Below are positions 15,739-23,121 of a DNA stretch of 64,000 bases, one piece after another (position 1 is the stretch's first letter; each line of letters begins with the position of its first letter). The notes under the pieces are model-generated. The model saw only the letters and a list, made by a program, of their open reading frames with translations. It had not been told where the DNA came from and made no database searches. This DNA comes from Pseudoflavonifractor sp. An85. GTDB lineage: Bacteria; Bacillota; Clostridia; Oscillospirales; Oscillospiraceae. Position numbers and translations under genes: made by a program. The stretch covers positions 1 through 64,000 of the forward strand of contig NZ_NFHE01000003.1 of NCBI RefSeq assembly GCF_002161235.1, given 5' to 3'.

Positions 15739-16959
15739 TCATCTATCAAGAACTCTGGACGGGCGGGACATCAAATAGGCACTGATGCCTGCCACCAGAG
15801 GAACTGTCAACAGGATGCCCAGGGAGCCTGCCACACTCTGTAGCACCTCAATACACAGAAAATCCGTATTCACCAACTGAAGAAATGGGATATCATAGAC
15901 CTGGATGAGCAATAACATATTGAAGGAGGAGCCAGCAAAAGCCAAAATCAGTGTATTAGCCATGGTTCCCATGGCGTCCCGGCCAATGTTCATGCCGGAG
16001 CGGAAGAGAGCCTGCGCCGAAAGATCATGATTTTGCTCCCGCAGCTCCCACACCGCTGAGGCAATGGACATGGCCACATCCATCACAGCCCCCAGGGCTG
16101 CCACCAGCACCCCACACACCAGCAGCCCCTGGATGGTCAGTCCATACTCGCTGCCGTAGAGCATCAGATTCTCTGCCTCAGTCATGTTAAATCCATTCAG
16201 CGGCGTGATCATCCCCGCCATCCAGGCAAACAGTCCGGCCACAGACACCCCGCACACACAGCCCAGACTGGCACACAGGCATTTCCGGGTCAGCCCATCC
16301 AACAACACCAGAGAGGCCACTGCAGTCACCGCCACGATGCCAATGGTGAGAGGTATGGCGGGTAGACCACGAACGAGACCGGGCAAAAGCAAACACCACA
16401 GACACAGCAGGGTAAATACCAGCCCCAGCAAGGCTCTCAGGCCCTTTTTGCCCCCCAGAATCACCAATACGGCACAGAAAATGAGCAGTGCGCCCCCCAT
16501 CACAAAGCCTCGGTCATAGTTGAACATAGCAGCATAGTAGGAGCCGTCTTCCTGGGTGATGAGACGTACAATAACCCGATCCCCCTCCTGCACATCCACG
16601 TTGAACAGTGCACTGAGGTAGTTGGTCAATGGCAGCACTTCCCCCTTATGGCTCCCCGAGAGCAGCTGAATCTCCAGCTCCTGGGTACCCACACGGCGAC
16701 CCTCACCCTGCTTCCAGTCGGGGGCAGCATCGTCCTCCAGCACCGCCGTCACCTTGGCCGGTACAAACACCAGCTGGCTGGACGCTGTGGGCTGGCCGCT
16801 CACCGGGCGGTTGAGCCACACCCCCGCTGCCACCAGCAGCGCCAGCACCATCACCCCTAAAAAAATACGAGGCAGCAGATGAGCCCGATTGTGTGCCTGC
16901 TCATCTCTGCCGCACTGTGGAGTTTCTCTGGCCTGTATGGTCTGTTGTTTCCCTGACAT
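15739..16959 (-). CDS. YibE/F-like multi-pass membrane protein
   Basis: A 406-residue protein: one N-terminal membrane segment, an extracytoplasmic domain of about 120 residues, then six or more membrane helices including GIVAVTAVASLVLLDGLTR, LVAALGAVMDVAMSIASAV and the conserved tail NTLILAFAGSSFNMLLL, characteristic of YibE/F proteins. The biochemical role of this family is unsettled. The stop overlaps a possible start of the giant surface protein (ATGA), so the two are probably one transcript. It may help export or energise that protein, which is inference from adjacency. Confidence 0.75.
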   Translation of the reverse strand: MSGKQQTIQARETPQCGRDEQAHNRAHLLPRIFLGVMVLALLVAAGVWLNRPVSGQPTASSQLVFVPAKVTAVLEDDAAPDWKQGEGRRVGTQELEIQLLSGSHKGEVLPLTNYLSALFNVDVQEGDRVIVRLITQEDGSYYAAMFNYDRGFVMGGALLIFCAVLVILGGKKGLRALLGLVFTLLCLWCLLLPGLVRGLPAIPLTIGIVAVTAVASLVLLDGLTRKCLCASLGCVCGVSVAGLFAWMAGMITPLNGFNMTEAENLMLYGSEYGLTIQGLLVCGVLVAALGAVMDVAMSIASAVWELREQNHDLSAQALFRSGMNIGRDAMGTMANTLILAFAGSSFNMLLLIQVYDIPFLQLVNTDFLCIEVLQSVAGSLGILLTVPLVAGISAYLMSRPSRVLDR

Positions 16960-17128
16960 ATTGATATATTCTCTCCTTGTTGACGTGTCCCGTCCGAATT
17001 CCGTCCATCAGTATATCATCTGATTTTCCCCACGTTCCACCACGGTTTCAGGTGTTTTCGGTAAAGCAAAGGTAAACACACCATTCTTCTCCCCGAATGC
17101 CATACTCCTGATTTTACACAAAATACAA

Positions 17129-17158
17129 GCAGCCCAGTTGCACAGGCAACCAGGCTGC
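17129..17158 (-). terminator. Terminator after the BRO-like gene
   Basis: Perfect stem parts GCAGCC/GGCTGC and GTTG/CAAC with the loop between them. On the minus strand it is followed by TTGTATTTTG. It lies about 80 bp past the stop of the gene at 17238. Confidence 0.6.
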
Positions 17159-17237
17159 TCCGATGTTCAAAGCGTGAAATATTGTCACAGTTTACTTTCT
17201 TTTGGCAGGGTATCCTTCCTTGTCACCTGCACTATTT

Positions 17238-18113
17238 TTATGTTTTTTCTTCTGTCCATTCTGCCGCGTCCTCCACCACACCAGTGATCAAAGCCTGGAG
17301 GGTGTGGGCGTTCTCATGGGTCACCACCGGCCCGCCGGTCTCCTGCTCCAATTCCTTGCGGGCATTTCCGGCAATGCGGCCGCCCCGTTGGGCCACCTTA
17401 CGGTTTTCCTCCAGCCCCTGGGGTTGCTCCGACCGGGAGATGCTGGTGGTGGATGCCTCGGCCAACATATTGAGCACCAGCTCCAAATCGCTCATGTTGT
17501 CCCGTAGGTTCTCTTTCTTCAGCCCCTTGAGCTGCTTGTACTGCCTGGTGGTCATCCCAGACCAGGCACGGGAAATCTCGTCGGTGAGAATGGCATATTC
17601 CCGCCCCTTTTCCACGCCACGCTTCTGCCACTCATCGGTGAGCTCGTTGCGAATGCGGATGGACAACAGACGCTGATGCACCCATTCTTCCGAGTACCCC
17701 TTTTTCAGGTAAGTCTCCAAAGCCCGGTCAATGGCCTGTTCCGGGTCGATGGTCTCCTCGATTCGCTCCCGGCCCACCTGGGCCAGCCACACCTTGAACG
17801 GCTCTGCCTTGGGGGACGGGATGGACTGGATGATGCGCAGAAGCTGCTCGGTGTTGGCCACATCGGTCATTCGTTTTTTTCCGTCCGCTGCAGTCATCTT
17901 CAAACCGTGACAATTTGTCACGGTTTGATTCCCCTCCTCTTTCAGGCGTTGCTTCAGCTTGCGCCAATAGGCCGTAGGGTCTTTGCTGTCTGTAAGTACC
18001 CCCACCACGTCCACCACAGAGAAGTACCACTCCTCCTGCTGGGCATCCCAAGCGGTGCGAATGCGCTGATCCTCAAAAAGTTGGATTTGATCGTTCTGCA
18101 TCTTCTCATCCAT
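17238..18113 (-). CDS. BRO-N / DinD-like protein
   Basis: A 291-residue protein with GGAGG nine bases before ATG 18113. The N-terminal BRO domain (about 10-110) contains IRTAWDAQQEEWYFSVVDVV and AYWRKLKQRL. The C-terminal half resembles DinD/phage antirepressor proteins (FKVWLAQVGRERIEETIDPE, LTDEISRAWSGMTTRQYK). Such proteins bind DNA and are common near the ends of phages and mobile elements, sometimes acting as antirepressors or responding to DNA damage. It is the gene closest to the right attachment site and could regulate excision, but nothing in the sequence proves this. Confidence 0.75.
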   Translation of the reverse strand: MDEKMQNDQIQLFEDQRIRTAWDAQQEEWYFSVVDVVGVLTDSKDPTAYWRKLKQRLKEEGNQTVTNCHGLKMTAADGKKRMTDVANTEQLLRIIQSIPSPKAEPFKVWLAQVGRERIEETIDPEQAIDRALETYLKKGYSEEWVHQRLLSIRIRNELTDEWQKRGVEKGREYAILTDEISRAWSGMTTRQYKQLKGLKKENLRDNMSDLELVLNMLAEASTTSISRSEQPQGLEENRKVAQRGGRIAGNARKELEQETGGPVVTHENAHTLQALITGVVEDAAEWTEEKT

Positions 18114-18168
18114 GTGTATGTACCTCCACGGTTGTGTTTTTCATTTTATCATAACGTCTGTGGAAAAT

Positions 18169-18195
18169 CCAGGGTGTTTCCCTGGTATATATACC
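18169..18195. promoter_or_regulatory. Hairpin and 12-bp palindrome near the right end
   Basis: CCAGGG-TGTTT-CCCTGG (18169-18185) directly abuts the perfect palindrome GGTATATATACC (18184-18195). The hairpin is followed on the minus strand by ATTTTCC and could end the recombinase transcript in the circular form. The palindrome could be an operator for the BRO-like gene. Confidence 0.4.
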
Positions 18196-18241
18196 CTCTA
18201 GACCCCCTCCCGGATTCCCACGGTAGAGCCCACAGGTTTCG

Positions 18242-18427
18242 TCATGATGTACCATCGATGCCAGTCCGTTTTGCCAGATTCAGCATTCCGAAGCAGAACA
18301 TTTCCCACCGTGTCCATGTTGTCTGTGACGGGTCACCCTCTCGAATACGCATGGTTCTTCGGATTTCCTTCGGTATCACCACACGACCTAAGTCGTCAAT
18401 TCTGCGCACAATGCCGGTTGCTTTCAT
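18242..18427 (-). pseudogene. spoVT: spoVT 5' part (AbrB-like DNA-binding segment)
   Basis: ATG 18427 has GAGGAG eight bases upstream (a GTG at 18436 is less well placed). It opens with the hallmark SpoVT N-terminus MKATGIVRRIDDLGRVVIPK and continues EIRRTMRIREGDP, the MazE/AbrB swapped-hairpin half that contacts DNA. At residue 33 the frame crosses the att core and reads 28 element-derived residues (SQTTWTRWEMF...) to a TGA at 18242. The 60-residue product would lack the second half of the AbrB fold and the whole GAF-like domain, so it is unlikely to work as SpoVT. Those 28 codons are also the natural end of the recombinase gene in the excised circle. Confidence 0.92.
18330..18337. repeat. 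Right att core, spoVT 5' junction
   Basis: Same GGGTCACC core. The element side is GTTGTCTGTGAC (18318-18329). Joined to the left end through the core, the two half-sites form 14-bp arms (12 of 14 complementary) around a central TGAC, the symmetry expected of a serine-integrase attP site. Confidence 0.85.
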
Positions 18428-18490
18428 CCTTGCCACTCCTCTGTATTTGAAAAGTTACAGGTCTTACAAGTTATTACCTGTTTTGTCCAT

Positions 18491-18519
18491 TATTATGGGC
18501 AATTTCCAGGCAGTTATGC
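18491..18519 (-). promoter_or_regulatory. Sigma-G-like forespore promoter of spoVT
   Basis: On the minus strand GCATA (18519-18515), 17-bp spacer, CATAATA (18497-18491), about 64 bases before the ATG. This fits the sigma-G pattern (GYATR, then CATNNTA). In B. subtilis spoVT is transcribed by sigma-G. The promoter is intact and still drives the truncated 5' part. Confidence 0.65.
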
Positions 18520-18557
18520 ACAGTTTTCCATCTCTCTCGAAACGCTATGATGCTCCA

Positions 18558-21236
18558 TCAACCGTTGAGACGGCAAAGAAGCTGATCCTCCACAGACTGA
18601 AAGTGCCGGTTACTATTTCCGGCGTATTCTTTGGCAATACGGATCTGCTTCAATCCCTCTTGCAGCGTCAATATTCCATCCGATTGCTTCCCTTCATCTT
18701 GCAAAAACCTCCCCAGCGCCAGACAGCACTCGGCCAAAACCAAATAACCATAGGGATGCCTGGGCGCCACAGAGATGGCAGTGCGTCCCCACGTTTCACT
18801 TTGAGCAAAAGCCTCCTGGGCTCGTGCATCCTGCCCGATTCTGGCAAAATAACACCCCTCCAGACGGTTCAAGGTACAGGCAATGTTGGCCAACTCGCGA
18901 TTTGTTTGGCTCCCGCCAAGCATCTGAAATGCCATTTGCAAATTTTCATGGCCCTGCTCCAGATATTTCTCCACATCAGCCCCATGATCGTCCGTGGACC
19001 AGAAATACTCCAATAGGGTATTGCAGGCAAAACCAATTTTGCAATACGTATCTGCCAGTTCTGGGTGCTTGGTGCGCACTTCCTTGTACTTCTTCCACGC
19101 ATGATCCATGCTGGTCAAAGCCTCCGCCTCCAAGTCGCCTCGTCGCTCCCTTTCGCTCTGCTCCTTGGCCAAGTCCAGACAGGCCTCTCCCATTCGCTTA
19201 TAGATCATGCCCACATTCAAACAGAAGGAGGCATCCCAATAGGGTTGTACAACCTCTGCCACACCATAATTTTTGACTGCGCTGCGATAGCAGTTCAAAG
19301 CCGCTTCCTGCTCGCCTTTCATACTGTGAATTTCCCCCATGTACTCCTGCGCTTTGGCGTAGCTGGCATGGAGCGCAAGGACGCTGCACAACTCTGGCTT
19401 AGCACACAGGTCCAACACATATTGGGCATGTGAAGCCCCTTTCTCGTACTCATTTTTGACGATATAAGCCTTCGCCAAATACAGATGGGTCTTGACCATG
19501 CTGTTGATGTAGTGCTTAAAGGGGATCTTCTCCATATTTTTCTTTAAAACATCCAGCAGTTGTTCTGCAATGTCCACACAGTGTTGAACGGCATTTTGTT
19601 CATCCGATGGACTGATATACTCCAATTCCATGAGGATAAAGGAAAATGTGATCCAGTTCTCCGCATCGTGCTGCTTCAGAAGCTTCATCCCTTGTTGAAT
19701 GGCACCCCGGGATTCCTCAAACTGAGAGATTCCCAGATAAATCATGGCCATTTCTCGGTACACAGCAATGCGAACCGATTTGCCAACGCGATCCGCCAAT
19801 CCCGCAAGGGTATCGCAATACTCCGTGGTATACCCCAATTCCAACAAAATCCCTCTCAGTCCTATGAGGTCACGGGCATACCCATCTGGGGATGGCTGAT
19901 CCATCCCATAGGCCAGCAAATTGCGTAAGTGATAGTCGCATTGGGACATGTCACACGGGGAAGAGACATCCAACTCCTGAAACCATGCGTATTCTGCACG
20001 ATACAACTTCTCTCGGCACACGCGCTCCAAATCACCATCCAGTTGACGCATGTAGGCTGCAATTTCCTCTTTGAGCGCTGGTTGCACCTTGTATCGCCCG
20101 GGTTCCATCTCAGAAAACAAGGAAGATCGGAACCAATTTCGATAAAGGCCGAACAGTCGCCCTGGAAACATGCGGGAAAAGAGATCTTCATCAAAGCTCT
20201 GGGCAAAATTCAGCTGAAAGAGAATCTCCTTCTCATGCAGGGACAGGCCATTCAGGGACTCCCGGGCAATGCTTTGGTACCCCAACTTCTCCATCTGTTC
20301 CCAGTCAATCTCCCGCTCTCCGCCCTTCTGTGCGGCATACTCCAACATGCGCTCCACACGCAGAGGAAGTCCATGGCTGATCCGGAACAGGACGTCCACC
20401 ACACACTCTGTCCAGCCTTTCTGTTTCCCCTCAAGATAGATTTTCAGTTGCTCTTTGTCCATGGGCTGGATGGGAATGGTCACCACAGGACAGTTGGTGT
20501 AGTGAATGGGTGTGTGGGAGACAAAGACCCAGGTGACGTGTTCCGTATGGGAAATCAAAGCGTCCAGCCAACCGTAATGAATAGACTCTGCCGGAACATT
20601 GTCCACCACCACCAGAATCGAGTGGCCCAGACAATCTCCCTTTGCTTCACGTTCCACATCGCTGGCCAAAGAAAGAGGAAGCTGCTGCATCAGTTCCGAA
20701 TCGCTCATGTTCCGACATGCGGTCCGAAATTCTTTATAAGACTGATAGGCTGGCGAGTGGCTATGATAGACCGCATAGGCAAGCTTGGAGGCCCGCTGAA
20801 ACAGACTGATCCCCACCCCCACATAAGGCAGATCTCGAAATTCTGAAATCACATCTACCACCAGTTCGGACAGGTCAGAGGCCTGGTCGATGGCAGAAGC
20901 CACCACCTCTTTCTTTCGCTGGCAATACGGGATCTTGCCCCACCGCTCACTGTTGACTTCATCCACAATTTCAAACTTGGTCAGTGCCATACCATGTTTG
21001 ATGGTCAAATAATCGCAGATCTGATAGAGCGCGTTCAGCGTCGTGTGTTTGCCCACACCCTTGTACTCCTCAAAGTCCAAATACCCACAAGGAGCTCCCC
21101 TCTTTCTTCGCTCCTCCATCAGCTCTGCCACCATGTGACTTTTTCCCACACCCTTTTCACCCACAAGATTGAAGATGCGTGTCTGGGCATAGATGTCATC
21201 GGAAATAACGTCAACCAAATGATCTGTACAGTACAT
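18558..21236 (-). CDS. STAND-like ATPase with helical repeats
   Basis: An 892-residue protein; GAGGGAATGTT precedes ATG 21236. Residues 26-34 are a Walker A loop (GEKGVGKSH). A Walker B-like HSILVVVDN lies near 200-210, followed by sensor-like TWVFVSHT. From about residue 450 to the end it is alpha-helical with TPR-like repeats (YREMAMIYLGISQFEESRGA, KAYIVKNEYEKGASHAQYVL). This is the build of signal-transduction ATPases of the STAND/AfsR/MalT kind without an obvious DNA-binding or enzymatic effector, so output is unknown. It lies just upstream of spoVT, outside the element, on the same strand with 58 bp between stop and the sigma-G-like promoter. Confidence 0.7.
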   Translation of the reverse strand: MYCTDHLVDVISDDIYAQTRIFNLVGEKGVGKSHMVAELMEERRKRGAPCGYLDFEEYKGVGKHTTLNALYQICDYLTIKHGMALTKFEIVDEVNSERWGKIPYCQRKKEVVASAIDQASDLSELVVDVISEFRDLPYVGVGISLFQRASKLAYAVYHSHSPAYQSYKEFRTACRNMSDSELMQQLPLSLASDVEREAKGDCLGHSILVVVDNVPAESIHYGWLDALISHTEHVTWVFVSHTPIHYTNCPVVTIPIQPMDKEQLKIYLEGKQKGWTECVVDVLFRISHGLPLRVERMLEYAAQKGGEREIDWEQMEKLGYQSIARESLNGLSLHEKEILFQLNFAQSFDEDLFSRMFPGRLFGLYRNWFRSSLFSEMEPGRYKVQPALKEEIAAYMRQLDGDLERVCREKLYRAEYAWFQELDVSSPCDMSQCDYHLRNLLAYGMDQPSPDGYARDLIGLRGILLELGYTTEYCDTLAGLADRVGKSVRIAVYREMAMIYLGISQFEESRGAIQQGMKLLKQHDAENWITFSFILMELEYISPSDEQNAVQHCVDIAEQLLDVLKKNMEKIPFKHYINSMVKTHLYLAKAYIVKNEYEKGASHAQYVLDLCAKPELCSVLALHASYAKAQEYMGEIHSMKGEQEAALNCYRSAVKNYGVAEVVQPYWDASFCLNVGMIYKRMGEACLDLAKEQSERERRGDLEAEALTSMDHAWKKYKEVRTKHPELADTYCKIGFACNTLLEYFWSTDDHGADVEKYLEQGHENLQMAFQMLGGSQTNRELANIACTLNRLEGCYFARIGQDARAQEAFAQSETWGRTAISVAPRHPYGYLVLAECCLALGRFLQDEGKQSDGILTLQEGLKQIRIAKEYAGNSNRHFQSVEDQLLCRLNG

Positions 21237-21377
21237 AACATTCCCTCTCTCCCGTCGCTGCCATTTGTCCCGCAGGTTTCTTTCTCAGATTCTGTCTAAC
21301 TATTTGTATTGTAACATATGGAAAAAGCCTGTGCAAATCACAGCATATGCCCGCATTTACACTTATGTTTTCCTATG

Positions 21378-21419
21378 AAAAAAGCGGAGGAGATCGGTGT
21401 CCCGATCTCCTCCGCTTTT
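21378..21419. terminator. Strong bidirectional terminator after dhaL
   Basis: Perfect 18-bp stem AAAAGCGGAGGAGATCGG / CCGATCTCCTCCGCTTTT with a 4-base loop. It ends the PTS/aldolase/dhaKL operon. The rest of the gap to 21236 is AT-rich and holds the region upstream of the STAND-like gene. Confidence 0.9.
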
Positions 21420-21444
21420 CTTGTGCAATATCAATCATCCCACA

Positions 21445-22068
21445 TCAGTGGTTGGCCGTATAGTACTCCTTGATACCCTTGAAGATGAGCATGCCCACCA
21501 CAGAGCCGCCATCCAGAATGCCGATGCTCCGCTCTGCGGAGTAGGCGGCGCGGCCATGCACGGCCTTCATCTGCTTGGTGGCCTCCGAGCCATCGGCAGC
21601 TGCCTTGGCCGCAGCCTCCACCGCCGCAGCGGGGTCCTGAGCATTGGCTACCAGGGCCTCTGCGCCGGGATAGATGGCATCAATGATGGTCTTTTGACCG
21701 GGCTGAGACCCAGCCTTGGCCATGATGTTCTCCACACCGGCCTTCACCGCAGCGGCAGCCTCCTCAAAGGTGGCCTCTTCCTTGCCCTTCAGAGCCTTGG
21801 CAATACCCATAAAACCAAAGGCGGTGATGGTGCCCAGAGAAGAGGGGGCAGAGGCGTTGAACACCTTGCCGCAAGCCAAGATCAGCTTGCCCAGATCGGT
21901 CTCCTCGGCGGTCTTCAAAAACTCCACGACTGCCTTGTAGCCGTCGTCCATGGAAATGCCCAGATCGCCGTCGCCGTTGACCTGATCCAGTTCCACCAGA
22001 TAGTCACGATTTTGTGCAATCTCCGCGCTGATGGCGGAAATGATTCCTTTTACCGATTCTTTGTTCAT
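21445..22068 (-). CDS. dhaL: Dihydroxyacetone kinase subunit DhaL-like
   Basis: A 207-residue nucleotide-binding subunit of the two-protein dihydroxyacetone kinase. QVNGDGDLGISMDDG near residues 29-43 corresponds to the Asp-rich Mg-ADP/ATP site. LGTITAFGFMG and GSQPGQKTIIDAI match the later DhaL motifs (family norm about 205-215 residues). It lies 15 bp after dhaK and is the last gene before the terminator. The phosphoryl donor is open: classical bacterial DhaL holds ADP recharged by DhaM, but no DhaM is encoded in this operon. Direct ATP use or recharging from elsewhere is possible. Confidence 0.88.
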   Translation of the reverse strand: MNKESVKGIISAISAEIAQNRDYLVELDQVNGDGDLGISMDDGYKAVVEFLKTAEETDLGKLILACGKVFNASAPSSLGTITAFGFMGIAKALKGKEEATFEEAAAAVKAGVENIMAKAGSQPGQKTIIDAIYPGAEALVANAQDPAAAVEAAAKAAADGSEATKQMKAVHGRAAYSAERSIGILDGGSVVGMLIFKGIKEYYTANH

Positions 22069-22083
22069 AGCGCACCGCCCTAT

Positions 22084-23091
22084 TCACTTATTGGAATTGG
22101 TGTAGAAGGGGCTCTCGGCGGGAGCCTGGAGCAGCTCCTTCAGCTCAGCATCCAGCTTGAAAATGGTCACAGACAGGCCGGCCATTTCCATGGAGGTGGC
22201 GTACTCGCCGATGTGAGGCATAACCACGGTCACGCCCATATCCTTCAGGAGCTGATGGACTCTGCGATACACGATCAGCTGCTCTTCCATGGGGGTGCCA
22301 CCCAGGCCGTTGACCATAACGGAGACCTCGTCGCCACTGCTCAGAGGCATGTCCTTGGTGATGGTGCTCACCAGGGTCTCGGCGATCTCGTCGGCAGTCA
22401 TCATCTTCTTGACCTCAATGCCAGCCTCACCGTGGATGCCCATGCCGATCTCGATCTCGTCATCGGCAATGGTGAAGGTGGGCTTGCCCACCTTGGGTAC
22501 GATGCAGGGAGACAGAGCCACGCCCATGGTGCGGATATTGGCCAGAGCCTTCTCCGCCACAGCGGCCACCTCGTCCAGACTCATCATCTTATCGGCAGCG
22601 GCACCCGCCACCTTGAAGGCGTACACCATGCCAGCCACGCCGCGGCGCTTGTCCGCGTTCTCCTTGGGGGAGCTGGCCACGTCATCCCGAACCAGAACCT
22701 GACGGGTCTCGATGTCGTCAAACTCCACCTCGTCACAGGCCATACGGAAATTGAAAATGTCGCCATTGTAATTGCCGAACAGGCACAGAACGCCGTTGCC
22801 CCGGTCACAGGCTCGGATCATGTCCGCCATCTTCTCCGAGGCGGGAGAGGCAAACACCTCGCCCACGGCGCAGCCGTCCAGCAGGCCCTTGCCCACATAG
22901 CCCAGGAACACCGGCAGGTGGCCGCTGCCACCGGCGGTGACGATACCCACCTTGCCGTCCTGGGTGGGATAATTGGACAGCAGGACCCGGAAATCGTCGT
23001 TCAAAAGCTTAACCTTATCACCATAAGCGGCAATGATGCCTTCCATGGTGTCCTGTACGAATGTATCCGCACTGTTGATGATTTTTCTCAT
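22084..23091 (-). CDS. dhaK: Dihydroxyacetone kinase subunit DhaK-like
   Basis: A 335-residue substrate-binding subunit. GGSGHLPVFLGYVGKGLLDG carries the N-terminal substrate histidine (usually GGSGHEP). GMGIHGEAGIE near residue 219 carries the histidine that binds the ketone covalently. The product is dihydroxyacetone phosphate, which enters glycolysis. Relatives act on erythrulose instead, so a C4 ketose substrate cannot be excluded. The Glu to Leu change in GGSGH-L-P is a visible departure from textbook DhaK and fits a shifted substrate preference. It sits 30 bp after the histidine phosphatase gene. Confidence 0.87.
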   Translation of the reverse strand: MRKIINSADTFVQDTMEGIIAAYGDKVKLLNDDFRVLLSNYPTQDGKVGIVTAGGSGHLPVFLGYVGKGLLDGCAVGEVFASPASEKMADMIRACDRGNGVLCLFGNYNGDIFNFRMACDEVEFDDIETRQVLVRDDVASSPKENADKRRGVAGMVYAFKVAGAAADKMMSLDEVAAVAEKALANIRTMGVALSPCIVPKVGKPTFTIADDEIEIGMGIHGEAGIEVKKMMTADEIAETLVSTITKDMPLSSGDEVSVMVNGLGGTPMEEQLIVYRRVHQLLKDMGVTVVMPHIGEYATSMEMAGLSVTIFKLDAELKELLQAPAESPFYTNSNK

Positions 23092-23121
23092 AGTGTCCTC
23101 CTAAACGTCTTGCCATCTGGT

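Larger units (their letters stand above)
980..18337 (-). mobile_element. 17,350-bp integrated mobilizable element inserted in spoVT (skin-like)
   Basis: Both junctions carry the 8-bp core GGGTCACC (plus strand; 980-987 and 18330-18337), which gives a 17,350-bp unit. Outside the left core lies the C-terminal two-thirds of SpoVT. Outside the right core lie the first 33 SpoVT codons on the same strand. Joining 18427-18330 to 979-547 gives 176 codons plus stop with no frame break; B. subtilis SpoVT is about 178 residues. Inside are a large serine recombinase at the left end, a PD-(D/E)XK-like protein, a mobilization block (relaxase, MobC-like, candidate oriT), a RepA-like ATPase, accessory regulators, a toxin-antitoxin pair, surface-protein cargo and a BRO-like protein at the right end. 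There are no conjugation (type IV secretion) genes, so it would be mobilizable rather than self-transmissible. Sporulation-linked excision is inferred by analogy with skin; the sequence alone does not show it. Confidence 0.9.

Noticed and set aside
980-18337. tRNA or tmRNA attachment site for the element
   Set aside because: No tRNA-like sequence at either junction; both flanks are spoVT coding sequence.
18242-18436. Independent small AbrB-family regulator
   Set aside because: The first 33 residues match SpoVT, but the sequence changes character at the core and the AbrB fold is incomplete, so it is a truncated spoVT.
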